Of a stretch of DNA of 64,000 nucleotides, positions 1-12,313 are shown in pieces. The first letter of the stretch is position 1, and each line of letters starts with the position of its first letter. A program made the position numbers and the translations under genes. The DNA is from Malachius bipustulatus (taxonomy: Eukaryota > Arthropoda > Insecta > Coleoptera > Melyridae): the NCBI GenBank assembly GCA_910589415.1, contig OU342632.1, positions 14,635,507 to 14,699,506 of the forward strand, given 5' to 3'. A model generated the notes under the pieces. That model did not search any database, had not been told where the DNA came from, and saw nothing but the letters and a program-made list of their open reading frames with translations.

Positions 1-553
1 AAAGAACACAAACCTGCTTGTTTTCTGACTTCAGGTGGTGTATTTTCTGCTTCAGATTCATCAGAGGAATTACAATCCATTATAATGATAGGTACCTAAC
101 TAAAGTTTATTTTTTCAGACTACCTAGTGTATTATTTTCAATTCTACCAATGACTTTTTAATATTACTATTATATACTGTTAAATCATTGAATTCTACCG
201 ACAATATTATTATTATTTATTATTAGACTCCGTAGAAACTAAAAATAAGTGACGTGAGCGTGGAGACGTGGTAGATAATAACAATGATTTAAGAGAGGTT
301 AGTATATCATTGATATGCAACTTCTACACAACGCAGGCGCTGTGCGTCGTCGATGGAAGTTAGTAGAGGTGTGCGAGTTATTTTCACGATCACGTTCGTG
401 AATTTGATTTGAACGCTACTAATGTTGTTATTAGCGATCAACTCGTAAATTTTAATAATTACTGCCACAAGAGAATAATGAGTATATTTTATAGTCTTGT
501 CGGGTTCTATGTTATCCAATTTGTGTTTATTTTATTACCTTGAAGCTTTAAAT

Positions 554-1385
554 TGTAACGAATTCCAAGACATTCGTTGATTATTATTATTTATTTTAAT
601 TAATTGAGGGGTCTATCAGAAGGATACAGTTTTTACAGCGGTGATTAGCAGGTTATCTCGCCGGCACCGGCTATATAAGCAGACCCAACGGAGAAGCAGG
701 TCAGATCTTCCGAGGTATTGACTCGCGAACCATCTCCCTCCCTGTGAACTGAGCTAGGAGGTCTTCAGGAGGCATGTATTGAGTGCACTCCGTCCAGTAC
801 CCAGCCGGATACAGCAGGTCGATGAAATGAGTCGAGCCTAGCTGTAACTGGACATCGGGAGATCGATGAGAGTGAACTGAGCTCTGATCGACTGCCGATC
901 ATAACAGGGAATCAACCGGGGCTGTAGTGAAGTCCCGGCGAGTCCTTTCAGACGACGCCTGGCCTGTATTAAGGGCCAGGCAAACCAGACGTCGGGTCGC
1001 AATGTAATGAGTTGTCGATCCGGCAATCCCGTCACGTCGCGTATTCCAGAGGCCGCAGCAGCAGGAGACACGCACACGCAGCGTGCGGTGGTAAGAGAGC
1101 AACTGACGCAGCGGAGCCAAAGGTGAATCGTCCGACAGACCGACCAATCAACAGAGGTGCGTGCACCGACGCAGGTATCTCTCACCAATCACACGGCCAG
1201 CAGTGGACGAGCGCCGGCCCAGATGGTTCAGTGGTTAATAATATTAATCTAACAGATACAGATATGTGTAACTACCGTACTTGTAAATAAAGGTTTTTAT
1301 AATTTTAATTGACTTGTCACGGGTAAAAGGGGGCAATTATCCATCCCTGGGTAATCATCTCTACCATACCGAAAATCCCGTTACA
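554..1385 (+). mobile_element. Solo LTR of a retrotransposon (Ty3/gypsy-like by target-site size)
   Basis: This GC-rich island in AT-rich DNA has LTR anatomy. It begins TGTAACG and ends CGTTACA, a 7-base inverted terminus, and is flanked on both sides by the 4-base duplication AAAT. Inside are a promoter-like CTATATAAGCAG at about 671 and an AATAAA at about 1286. No primer-binding site follows the right end and no gag or pol coding is seen nearby, so it is a solo LTR left by recombination. The plus orientation rests on the order TATA box then AATAAA. A 4-base duplication is usual for Ty3/gypsy, but the family is not proven. Confidence 0.72.
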
Positions 1386-2045
1386 AAATGAATAGTTATT
1401 CCATTAACAATAAGTAACAGTTGAGTTCTCAGTTACCGCCCATCACTATTGTTTACATTAAAACTTAAAACTGTACGGAAACGATTTTTGGCTATGCGTT
1501 ATGTCACTTTGTCGCACAGTTTTGGATACGTGAGAAATCTGCTAGTTTGTGCACAAAAAACGATGCGCAAAGTAATGTTTTGTATAGTGGTCGTAGGAAA
1601 ATTCATTATATTCGAGCGAACAGCGAACTGAGAATAATGTAGCGATATAGGGTGAGATGAAATAGTGATGAAGTAAATTTTTTTGCTCAATTTATTTTCT
1701 CTGATCTTTCTGGAGAAAGTAAATAAGTTGTGGTGAACTATGTATAAGTATCTGAGCGGTTGTTCCCAAATTTTCTGCATTCCGCTCTAATTGTTTTCGC
1801 TTAACAATTATAATTTGCTAATTTACCGTGCTTTAATTTAGATAGGACTAATTATCTTTAATCGAACCCACAAATTAATTTTGTTTCTCCACGACTATTA
1901 AAATAAAAGCTTGGGACAAATATTACAACAACTTTTCTGATCAGTTTCCAATTATGCAATACCTTAATAATTTGCCAATTACTTAAATACTTACGGGACT
2001 TAAATCCCGTAAGCCGATATGGCTGGATGATTTTCTTACAGACCA
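1386..2045. other. No recognised gene
   Basis: AT-rich sequence between the solo LTR and a LINE tail. Short open frames occur on both strands but none has a recognisable motif. Confidence 0.5.
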
Positions 2046-2379
2046 TTTATAAACCTAAAGCTGAGTGGAAATTAAGCTGGCAAAACAATAAAGATTTGAC
2101 ATTTATTCAGCAATAATTGTAAATCCAAATCCTGAACAAGGTGGCTGGTTTTGATTATCAGAGACGAATTGGGGAAACTTTGAACATATTATAAAAACTG
2201 GACACGGTACATGCAACTATATGTTTAATAAATTGAATCCACCGGTTGGTATCCTTCTTGTGAATCTGAGACTATAAGGCACATAGTTACGTGCCGAAAT
2301 ACACGCTTTGATCGAGGATTTGAAGCTGTCCATCAAATTGCTCGGAGAGTATTAGAGTGGCTATCAAAATCAAAATAAA
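2046..2379 (+). pseudogene. Non-LTR retrotransposon (LINE) ORF2 3' end, degraded
   Basis: The C-terminal end of a LINE polyprotein, broken by stops upstream. The last frame reads YPSCESETIRHIVTCRNTRF, then GFEAVHQIARRVLEWL, and stops at 2379. The pattern C..E.ETIRHIV..C...RF after a conserved NY-hydrophobic stretch is typical of the end of Jockey/R1-like LINE ORF2. It is a dead copy; the exact clade is not assigned. Confidence 0.65.
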
Positions 2380-4020
2380 AAGATGGAAGCGAACAAAAAC
2401 ATTGTAGCTGTTCTATCCAATGAATTTTGTTTTCAAATTTTTTTTTTACATGAGAAAAAAATATTTAGATTATTAGCGACATATAAATAAGTTGGCTTAG
2501 TTGGTCAAGTTCCTTTGAAGTTAATAAGATTCCTGTAAGTTTAATGAGAAATGGGTCTTAGACGGATATGAAGATTTTTAATAATGATGAAAGAATGGCT
2601 TCGCTTAAAGAACATCAAATTAATTACCACCAAAGGATACCTATTCAGTTGGAAAAGTATACCTTTGATACATAATATGAATCTCTGAAACGCACATATT
2701 ATTCCGCAATACACCTGGTAATTCTGGATTAAGAAACTGCTTTAAATTATCCAATATAGGGACCGCAGAGACAGTTTTTATGCCAAGCATTCCTCCAATT
2801 CCCTCAGGTTATCTTTTCCAGTTTCTTTGCAGCTTTATTTCGCCGTAATAATAAAAATAAGACTTAAGGAAAAGTGGACTTAAACGATCAACGTTTCTTC
2901 TATGGTCAATTCTCTGTCATGTACTCTGGAGTAAATTCACGTAATAGTAGCTTATTCAAATACCAGAGAAGAATGTTAATAAATGATGCAATGAAGTTAA
3001 CTTTTAATCCGAAATAAGTGGATGGTATCAGTTATTATTAGAAAATATTTATTTATTAAACATTTACATTTTTGAATTCGCTTACAAAATAAAAACATGC
3101 GGGGAATGTTACTTCTATTGAGAAATTTCTGTTAGTAGTATAGGCATACCTACTGGATATTCCAAGTTCATAAGAGATAATGTAGAGTAGGTCCTCCGCA
3201 TATTCGGAATAGCTCATTTTAGCGGTTTATTTGGTTGAATACCTAAGTCAAATCTAAACTAATTAGTTACCTGAGCGCTCTCATCTCGTGTTAGGTTTAG
3301 ATTGTTTCTCAAATACACGATGATGTTTCATCCAACTTTTTTTTAAACTAATTCAAATCCCTATAGCCAGTGACGATATAATAGTCTAGTTAGTTCCCTG
3401 TGAAATTACAATTTAAAGTCAATCCAATTTTGCAAGAAGGCAATTTATTTGTTATTAAAGGATACGGGTTTTTAGTGCTATATACCTACATAATCATATT
3501 TTCTGCGAATTTATGAATCCATTTTGCCTACCTTCTCGGTTAATATGATCAAGCCCGACATAGCATTTAATAACTTGTCCTGAAACAATTTGTAATAATT
3601 TCTTTAGGGATTCTCGCAATAATCGTACTTTACAAGCGAACAATGAAGTATACAGTGTGTCCCAGACAGTGTTTATTGGGATAGATCTTGTGATATTTTG
3701 AAGAAACTGAGAAGCTGTATTTGCTTATTATTAACGAGAACGAAGGCCGTGTTTGACAATCATCAACTTTAACACTTTTTTTGTAATGTGTGTCATACAA
3801 TATTTTTTGTTAAATCGTTAAGATAAGAAACAACATTTATGAATTCTGAGTCATCAAGAAATATAAATTTATAAGCTTTAGAAATTGATATTTTAAATTG
3901 TCAAAATTGTCAAAAAACTTATTTAAAACTGAAGAGAATGTCACTGGAATGAAGGGTTAAAAATTCAAGTTTTTCTATGAAGTGATCCGAGTCTCTAATA
4001 TGGGATTCTGTAGATTCTGT
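2380..4020. other. No recognised gene
   Basis: AT-rich DNA with no convincing coding frame. A tgtgtcccagaca string near 3656 resembles the end of a TA-inserting MITE, but no matching inverted copy was found nearby. Confidence 0.45.
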
Positions 4021-4977
4021 AGCTTTGAAGCCACGGCCTTAAATTCCACCACCAACAAACCGTAATGGTGGTACCGCTATGTAGATGACACCTTCGTCAT
4101 TTGACAGCATGGAAAGAGGCCCTGGGGGAATTTATTCACCATATCAACAGTTTTTAGCACCGCATTCAATTCACAATGGAAATAGAAGTGGATGGAAACT
4201 ACCGTTTCTTGATGTCCTCGTTAACAGGAATGAAAATGGCACCTTGGGACACAGGGTCTACCGAAAACCAACACACACAGATCGGTATTTACACAAAAAC
4301 TGCAATCGTTATCCAGGCCAAAAACGAGCAGTACTAAAAATCCTGGCGCATCGTGAATCCCGAATTTGCTAGAGACAACACTTCCAAGAAAAATAGCCCA
4401 CGTAGATAATGTTCTGCAGGCGAATGGGAGAGTGCGTTTCTCCCTGCATCAAGAACGCCACCATTGAATCGGTGAGCTGCTGCAGCGCCACGATGTTAAA
4501 AACATCTTTAAGCCTACACAACAAGCTCGTAGTATTCTCCGTTCAACTAAAGACCCCATCGAGCCACTTTCTTCGGCTGGACTTTATAGAATACCTTGCT
4601 CCTGTGGTGCTGTAACTAAACGCATCGTCAACACCCGCGTGACCGAACACAAGAGCCTCCTGGGCCAGACAGATAGATCAGTTGTCGCGGGGGCACACCG
4701 TGCTTCAGGAAGATCACGCCATATGCTTTGAAAATACGAAAGTCTTGTCCAATACATCACACTTTTACATCCGATTACATCGTGAAGAAATTGCAATTTA
4801 TAAACATACAAATAATTTCATTAGGCAGGAGGAAAGAATTGAATGAAACTGCGGAGGATTTGGTATCCGGCATTACGTCAGACCCAAAAGAGTCATCGTC
4901 TGATTCAGAAATCTATTATACCTTATCGGAGAGACCGGCCGTTAGGGGCTTTAGTCAGATCGATCTACCTCCGCTTG
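4021..4977 (+). pseudogene. Penelope-like retroelement remnant (RT plus GIY-YIG part)
   Basis: Frameshifted remnant of a Penelope-like element. The first part reads WYRYVDDTFVI, the catalytic YVDD motif of reverse transcriptase. Another frame gives FLDVLVNRNENGTLGHRVYR followed by KPTHTDRYLHKNCNRYPGQK, a signature block of Penelope RT. At about 4585 comes GLYRIPCSCGAV with TRVTEHKSLL behind it, the start of the GIY-YIG endonuclease, but its central YIGQTGRS-like part is garbled. A later frame gives SHFYIRLHRE-like and YKHTNNF-like residues of the C-terminus. At least three frameshifts and several stops make it non-functional. It ends next to the inverted-repeat element at 4980. Confidence 0.8.
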
Positions 4978-4979
4978 TA

Positions 4980-6353
4980 CAGGGTGATTCATTATAATGT
5001 CGCCCCCCTTTAACTTTGTTATTTCATGTGTCCCAAAAAAATTAAAAGTGGGGTTATGTAGGTGCTAAAAAAGACTTTTTTATACGTGTAACAAAAATTT
5101 GAAAGTAGATCAGTATACAGGGAAAACCAAAAATTTTATTTTTTTTTTCAATGGATCACCCTATATATGAATTTATTTTTCGATTCCTCGTAAAATTCTA
5201 AGCATATAGTAGGATTAACTTTAAAAAGTCAGATGTGACGTCTTACTAACCGTCCGAATTGATATTTTTAATTTCACCAGAAAATGTCAAACAGTTAATT
5301 GTCAAGTTGTGAACGAGCGTAATTATTATTGAAGGAATCATTCAAAAAATGAATTGAACCGCTTACGTCAGTTTGAGAGCCACTGACAACTACATAAAAT
5401 TTATTCACGTAATGACATTCTATCCTCTGTGTCGTGCATTTAATTCTCATTCAAAACCAATGTTGACGTATACTTATTTATGCGGGATGGAGTGTTTAGA
5501 CAAACTAGACGGTTACTATAAAAACACGTACATGAAACAAAATAAATCGAACTATCAAAAGGATGTGTATTCTTAATCGATACGTATGACTTTTTAGACT
5601 TTATTGGACTAATGCCCGTATTCACAAACGATAATTTCCTAAATAATTACGTAATCAATTATCCCCATCTCATTCTATTGCGAAAAAACTGCATATCTCC
5701 ATCTCACTCATTTAATTAATTACGTAATTATTTAGGAAATTATCGTTTGTGAATACGGGCATATAACTTGTATAATACCGTATACCTAAATTCAAAGGCT
5801 TCTGAAATATTCGCATTTGAAACATCATCAAATATTTTATAAAACACCTGTTGCAAATCAAGAAATCTAACAATAAAATGCTCTACTGGGCCTCCATTTT
5901 TTTCAACACATTTTATAAGGGTTTATAAGGGTTGTTCGCATTTTCTCCAATGAATCTGTTATGAATTCTGGGTTATTTTGATTTAAATTATTAATTTTAA
6001 TCCGTATCAAATCTTTTAGATGATCGAGGTTTTCAATTTGGTAGTTATACACACGGTTTTTTAAATAGTTTCAAATGCGAATATTTCAGAAACTATTGAA
6101 TTTAGGTATACGGTATGTTATATAAATTATGCTTAGAATTTTACGAGGAATCGAAAAATAAATTCATATATAGGGTGTTCCATTGAAAAAAAAATTAAAT
6201 TTTTGGTTTTCCCTGTATACTGATCTATTTTCAAATTTTTGTTATACGTATAAAAAAGTCTTTTTTAGCACCTACATAACCCTACTTTTAATTTTTTTGA
6301 GACACATGAAATAACAAAGTTAAAGGGGGGCGACATTATAATGAATCACCCTG
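4980..6353. mobile_element. TA-flanked inverted-repeat element, 1.37 kb
   Basis: Both ends carry the same roughly 225-bp sequence in opposite orientation (4980..5205 and 6125..6353), starting CAGGGTGATTCATTATAATG and flanked by TA. Ends and TA duplication suit a Tc1/mariner-type non-autonomous element. Inside is a 400-bp core (5211..5611) that recurs inverted at 54753..55142. A nested foldback sits at 5612..5762, and a second inverted pair runs 5766..5825 with 6063..6125. No intact transposase was seen. Confidence 0.78.
5612..5762. repeat. Nested 150-bp foldback MITE
   Basis: Arms of about 45 bp beginning ATGCCCGTATTCACAAACGA face each other around a roughly 60-bp middle. It lies exactly at the end of the 400-bp core that is shared with 54753..55142, so it probably inserted into the larger element. 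A clean target duplication is not visible. Confidence 0.65.
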
Positions 6354-6355
6354 TA

Positions 6356-7632
6356 CAAAATATACAAAGGCATTTAGATAATTAATTAAAACATGAAATA
6401 AATTATCACTCATTTTATTAAAAACTGTTCGTAGAACTGGAACTATATGCTTTTCTCGTTGATGGATGTTTAAGGTGCTTATTTCACCTTTTTGCAAAAG
6501 TTATTGAAAAAGTAAAGTAATAAAAGGCTCAGCTAACAGGTTGGCTGAACCTCATAACAAAGGCATCTTTTAAAATCAAGATGATGCCATAGGTGAACTT
6601 GTAAGATAATTTGTTGCTTCTCGTTTGCTTGGGAAATCGAATGAAAAGCTCCGGAGTTGATCTTGGAGAAAGCGACGGCATTTACAAGTTATGAAAATTG
6701 ACTTCAAGACTCTTTTAAGAATAAACACGAGACGTCTGATATTGGAAATAGAACGTTCGTAACACCGGACTTTCACATCAGAAAGTTCGATATTAATTTG
6801 GTGATTATTAACGGGAAAAGCAGTTTCATATTAATTGACCGAGTTAATTAGATCTTCGTTGTCAATATCATAGCTATTTTTAGGTAATCACGTCGAAGAA
6901 TAATTATGGCGTAGTTACTTAATTGTAAAACGTAATTCTTGTGAGAACGACAAAACATGAAGTTTGATTCGCGAAGACACACTGGTGCTTCGCAACTTCT
7001 TTAAATGCAACAAAATAAAACAGATATAAAGATAACAAATTTAGGTAAGATAGCTAGTAACCGGTGAGTGTCATTCCATTATCAAGAGAGAAAAACCTCG
7101 ATGCCTAAACGTGAGACTCGTTGCCTCACTCGTCGCTTGTGGCTGTCTCCGCGTTTGTCACCCCCTGATCCCGGCTTTATCACCTCCTTACCGTTCAGCG
7201 AATCAGCGGGAGCTTTATCATTTTTCCAAAACTCCATTGTCCAATATTTTCGCGTATCTTGCCTGCGTTTCCTCCACGTCATCCTTCGACTTCTGCTGCG
7301 CTTCTTCCACGTCATGCTTTGACCTGCGCTCCATAATCGTACCTTCACGTTAACTAAGGTCTATGAATTTATATACGATGTTTTTAGTAAAAAGGTCCCT
7401 TGAGATTTTTACCTCGAGAACATCATTTCTTTTTCGAATTTTAATAATACAAGATATTCGTTAGGAAAATTTAACGCATTACACTCTCTACACAAATACA
7501 CAAATCCACACCAACGAGAAATAGTTTGAATACTTTCTCAAAACGCATTGAAATTCCTAGTGGGCATCCAGTCCTAGAAAACATTTGAATTAATCAACGT
7601 TCGAAAATATTATGCATTCTTTTTTTTTTTTG
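6356..7632. other. No recognised gene
   Basis: AT-rich DNA. The open frames at 7068..7353 on both strands overlap and are low-complexity (Arg/Lys- or Ser-rich), without a known motif. Confidence 0.4.
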
Positions 7633-7634
7633 TA

Positions 7635-8279
7635 CCGGGTGTCCCAACACTAGTGTCCACCCCCTAAATAGAGCTTAATTTTAAAGATAAAAAATTGAAA
7701 CTTTGAGGATTTGTGTACTTGATATAGCACCACGGAATGGCATAATCAATTTCATTAAAAAAATTTTAGTTCGGGCGCCAGCGATAAAAAACTGTAAGAT
7801 GGTGGTAAATTGTCGAAAAAAAAATTGATTTTTTTTCAATACATACGTAGAAATCGATTAATAAAATCAAAATCGCTTGAAAGAATTGTGAAAAAACTAA
7901 TTATAATGCTTTAATTAAATAAAATATAATTATATAGCAATGGCAGGTATAGAAAAATGATTTATGATGTGCAATACGGTGATCAATATAATCTGAAAAC
8001 GGTAGATGCAATAAAGCTTTATGACAAAGTAAATAGGGCCTAAATAAATAGAAGGACGGCTCTTGCTGGGCTAGCCGGCACACCGAACCTGCACTGGACA
8101 GTGTCGTAGTATGGAGTCATGAAAAAAGTGATTATTAAAAAGATATTAAAAATGTTTTTTAATGAAACTAATTATGCTCCGTGGTCCAATATCAAGTACA
8201 CAAATCCTCAAAATTTCAATTTTTTATCTTTAAAATTAAGCTCTATTTAAGGGGTGGACACTAGTGTTGGGACACCCGG
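7635..8279. mobile_element. 645-bp MITE, copy A
   Basis: Inverted-repeat element starting CCGGGTGTCCCAACACTAGT and ending in its complement, with TA on both sides. Arms extend well over 100 bp. A second copy lies inverted at 33749..34386 and shares the middle as well. No coding capacity is seen. Confidence 0.85.
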
Positions 8280-9269
8280 TACAATGCAATGTACAATTTT
8301 CCTTTGAAACCTACTCTGCCGTTTATCGTTGATTACTCTATGTACTCTATAATTATGTACTCTATAATACATACGAGTATGTCCGGAAACAAGTCAAGAC
8401 CTTTGACGTTATTGTATGTTGTTCTCGCTTAACGCAATTCTCGCACAAATGTACGCTCTAATTCCGTTTGAGGCATTGATGTGGTATGGTGTCGCCCATG
8501 CGTATGATGTTTCGACTGCAGAGTTTGCCAGTCTGCCAGTCTGGCTTATACCTGAAGTACAGTAATTGCTTGCTTCAATATATCGCAAAAAACAAGATTC
8601 TTAGCTGTAATCTTTGATGACGATGGGATTAATTATTATTGTTAAAAAGGCATTCGTGGTTATAGGGTAGAAATATTGAAAATAGGTATCTACTTACTAT
8701 TTTCTTTATTAAAGAAAGTTCTGTTATAAAATTTTACGGATTCGAATCGACAGTTAACGTTTTTTTTTGTTAACGTTTCCCATTCTTATTAGAAATATGA
8801 TTTTCGCAACATTATTTTTGCCACGAAAACCTTTTAAGTTCTCACAAAAATTTAATTTATTATTTTAGGTTATTGATCTTATAAGCACTTCTTATCCAAA
8901 GTTGTCAGGATTATAGTAATTTCTTTTATAGGATTACTTGAATACAAACTTAAGCGGATTGTGTTTTCATGAAATTTAGATGGAATATTAGATCACCTTA
9001 ATTTTTGGAGTAAAAAGCCGCCCATACCCACAAAATACAAGGCCTATTAGAGCAGGGTTCTTTAGAAAAAATCTAGCCACTGAATTCAGCACCTTTCAAA
9101 AAGGTACTATTCTAAATTTTATCGAAACGTGGTAAATATTGACGATTTTATACACGATTTAAAGTGTCAAGAATTCATATTACCGTTTTTTTTTAATAAA
9201 AAAATCTGGGTGCACTGGATTTTTGCACCACCTGTCAAAGCGTCCCTCAAAACATACTTATGCCTGTTA
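8280..9269. other. No recognised gene
   Basis: AT-rich DNA without a recognisable coding or repeat signature. Confidence 0.4.
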
Positions 9270-9300
9270 GTACGAGAGCCCACGACCAAAATTTTTGTCT

Positions 9301-9740
9301 CATAGCAATACGACCAAAACCGCATCAAATTAATAGATTCGATTATTCTGAACCCGAAAATTGCAATATCAGAAATTTTCCGTGTATCGTCCGACCTAAC
9401 CAAATTTTCAAAAATGTCAAAAAATTTTACCAAACTGTATCATAGCAATCCGTCTGATTTTCAGAATATAGTTAAATGATACCTCTAAGATATCGAAAAG
9501 TTTTTCAGACGCCACTAGCGTAGCGTGTACCCGGGAGACCACTTAAAAAAATTAAAAATGAGACAAAAAAAAAGTATCATAGCAAAACGTCTGAAAATGA
9601 TTTTCACGAGTGAATTTGGGTCAGTGTATATGAAATAATCATTTTTCAGAAGAAAATGTGAGCACATTAAATTTTGAGACCGTTTTGAAAACGTTAAAAA
9701 AATTTACCGATCGGTAACATAGCAATTCGTCTGAAAATTG
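9301..9740. repeat. About 140-bp periodic motif CATAGCAA(N)CGTCTGA
   Basis: CATAGCA occurs at 9301, 9441, 9578 and 9718, at spacings of 140, 137 and 140 bases; the last three are followed by CGTCTGA. This suggests degenerate tandem subrepeats at the left end of the element, possibly transposase-binding sites. Confidence 0.6.
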
Positions 9741-10520
9741 TTAGACGTGATAAAATAAGTTGTCTAGATGTAGAAAAAATTTATATCAGACAAATTCAGT
9801 GTAGCACCTTACTAATCAGACAACTTTTCGATACTCCGAAATTATTCAAAAATCGTATTGAGGCGATTGAAGTCTATATGTTATTACGAGCCGATGAATA
9901 AGTTGCGACCCGTAAATTATTTGATGATGATTAATAAAGAGCTTACCCGAAACCGTCGAACGGAAGTTGAAGGACTTCAATAAATTGCACAAAAGGAAAT
10001 TGGGATAAAGTAAAAAAAAAACTGTTTATTTGGAGATACAAGATGCGAGATGTGTATGTGTTTTTAGTCACTGTCGGACGCATAATCATCATCGTCATCA
10101 TCAAAATCACTTTCCAGATCACGATCAGGATCTTCAAAGTCATCTTCTAAAAACCTTCTTGCGCATCAATCGCAGAAATAGTGTATTTTTATGCGATTCA
10201 ATTATGAATATTTTCACCGCTTTTTAAATTATTGGCTTTCTGAAATTTTCCATAGTCATGTCATGTTAGCGTAGTGCTTTAATGTGAAAAATTTTCTGTG
10301 ATAATTTCATTTCATTTCGTTTCAACACGTGCCTTAGAATGGATTTTTAAATTTAAAAATCAAAAAAATTGGCAAAATTTCACAATTTTGTCCCTTTTCC
10401 TATGCCCGCCACTGGCTAACTTTACTTGAAAAATACTATTTTTTACACTACCTTTAATAAATTCGGAAAAAAACTGAAAGGAGAGTTTTGAAAACCGAAA
10501 GTTTGAAATTTTAGAGGAAT

Positions 10521-11812
10521 AAACATCATTTAAAAATATTCGAATATATCTCCGCCATTTTTATATTTGCTTCTTGAAATTTTTGAAGGTTAACTGCTAT
10601 TAGTATAGTTGTCTACTATCAAAATTTCCGTTCTATTCCTTCAAAAATAAGCTCATGAATGTTTATAGAAATGTAGACATTTTTACCCTTTTCCTACCCA
10701 CGCCTCTGGCTTATTAATAGAAATGATGCAAATTGTATTGCATTAGCTCAAATTTCAAATAAGTTTATTCCAATCTTGTTAATTTTGTTTAAAAGTTTTT
10801 GATCTTGCCTATTTAGGGATTCAAAATCTAGCCATTTTCCAAAAATTGAAAATGCCGCCATTTTGGAATGTCTTTACCTATTTTACTCAAATACAGTACC
10901 AGACGACTACTTGAGGGTATCTTACTACCAAAAAAATTTCAGCGCTCTAGATTGAAAACTTCGACCAGAAACCGTGCCTCACGGACGGTTTTTTTTCTGA
11001 AATTCGGAGGGACATCCTGTAGAAGTAACACAACTCTAGGAAAATGTTTTTTACGAAAATCAAACGTCAGCCCTAAGGTTTATAAGAGTAAAAAATTTCG
11101 TTCATTAATCTTGAAAGATGAAGCTACAGGAGCGTTTTTAAAAATTTAGAGAAATTAATTTAAAAAAACATCATGTAAAAAAAAAACGAATATCTCCGCC
11201 ATTTTTCTTATTTACTTTTTGAAATTCTCAAGGGTTGAAGTCTATTAGTATAGTTGTCTACTGTAAAAATTTCAGTTTAATTACTTCAAAAATGTGCTCA
11301 TAAATTGTTGGAGAAATTTAGCCATTTTTACCCTTTTCCTACCCACGCCACTGGCTTATTAATAAAAAAAATGCAAATTTTGTTGCATGAAATTAAATTT
11401 CAAGTCATTTACTTCCAATATTGTGAATTTGATATAAAACTCTTTTTCTATCTAGCTTATACAGGGGTTCAAAAAATAGTCCTTTTTCCAAAAATTAAAA
11501 TGGCCGCCATTTTGAAACGGCTCGGCCGATTTTGCTCAAGTGCAATACCAGACCACTCCTTGTGGATATCTTACTCCCACAAAAATTTCAGCCTCCTAGA
11601 TTCAAAACTGCGACCTGAAATGAGATGACAAAAACCGGGCTCATGGAATTTTGAAGGGACACCCTGTAGAAGTAACGTGACTTTTGGAAATTTTTTCAAC
11701 GAAAATCTAAAGTCATTCCTCAGCTTTACAAGAATCCAAAATTTCGTTCACTAATCTTGAAAGATAAAGCTACAGGAGCGTTTTGAAAATCGAAATTTCG
11801 CGATTTTGGAGA
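10521..11812. repeat. Tandem direct repeat, two copies, period about 644 bp
   Basis: Units start near 10521 and 11164. Landmarks repeat in order: tatctccgccatttt (10547/11191), tagtatagttgtctact, ttacccttttcctacccacg, ccgccattttg, and gaagctacaggagcg or its variant. Each pair is about 640 bp apart. A weaker partial copy precedes the first unit (10380..10500), so this was a longer array. Divergence of roughly a fifth makes it old. Confidence 0.78.
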
Positions 11813-11814
11813 AA

Positions 11815-11841
11815 TATATATATATATAAATATATATATAA

Positions 11842-11874
<33 letters not shown>

Positions 11875-11892
11875 AATATATATATATATATC
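11815..11892. repeat. AT microsatellite
   Basis: Roughly 78 bases of alternating AT with regular ATAAAT breaks, at the end of the second tandem unit. Confidence 0.9.
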
Positions 11893-12061
11893 GTGGGCAG
11901 GTGAATTTTGGAAAACTACTTTTTCGTGATCTGGGGGTCATGATCGATGGACATTTGATGAGTTTGGGTGATTTTCGAAAAGTGATGTCGTCCTCAATAG
12001 TGTATTTTTTGTTAAAAAATACACTAAAAATAAAAATAATTAGTCAAGATCACTCATTTCT

Positions 12062-12313
12062 TTATATGAATGCTGCAGTAAAAGTCATGTTAACTATACC
12101 TTTTGATTCTTCGTCCAAAATAACGTCGCTCAATTCTGGTAGTTGGTTACCGGAGAACCACGAAAAGTGCAAACGTCTATCATTTTCATACCATCCGAAC
12201 TCTGTGGGGTTTAGATCGGTTGGATTTTTCATGTGGGCGTTCTTTTCGTTTTTGGGATTATAGGCGACATCGGAAATGTCTGAAAACAGTATTTTAGCAA
12301 TCCCGGAAGCCAT
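12062..12313 (-). pseudogene. Reading frame of unknown family inside the 3.4-kb element
   Basis: 83 residues starting MASGIAKILFSDISD, with a patterned middle (FGWYENDRRLHFSWFSGNQL, then PELSDVILDE). A minus-strand stretch at about 10074..10147 reads very acidic (EDDFEDPDRDLESDFDDDDD) and could be the tail of the same protein, separated by the tandem repeats. I do not recognise the family. The Trp/Tyr-rich core and acidic tail look like a protein rather than chance. It is probably carried by the element. Confidence 0.4.

Noticed and set aside
838..1290. Open frames of 82-116 codons on both strands
   Set aside because: They lie inside the solo LTR, overlap each other in several frames, and reflect its GC-rich composition rather than a protein.
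7068..7353. Overlapping frames of 80-88 codons
   Set aside because: Antisense pairs with low-complexity Arg/Ser content and no motif.
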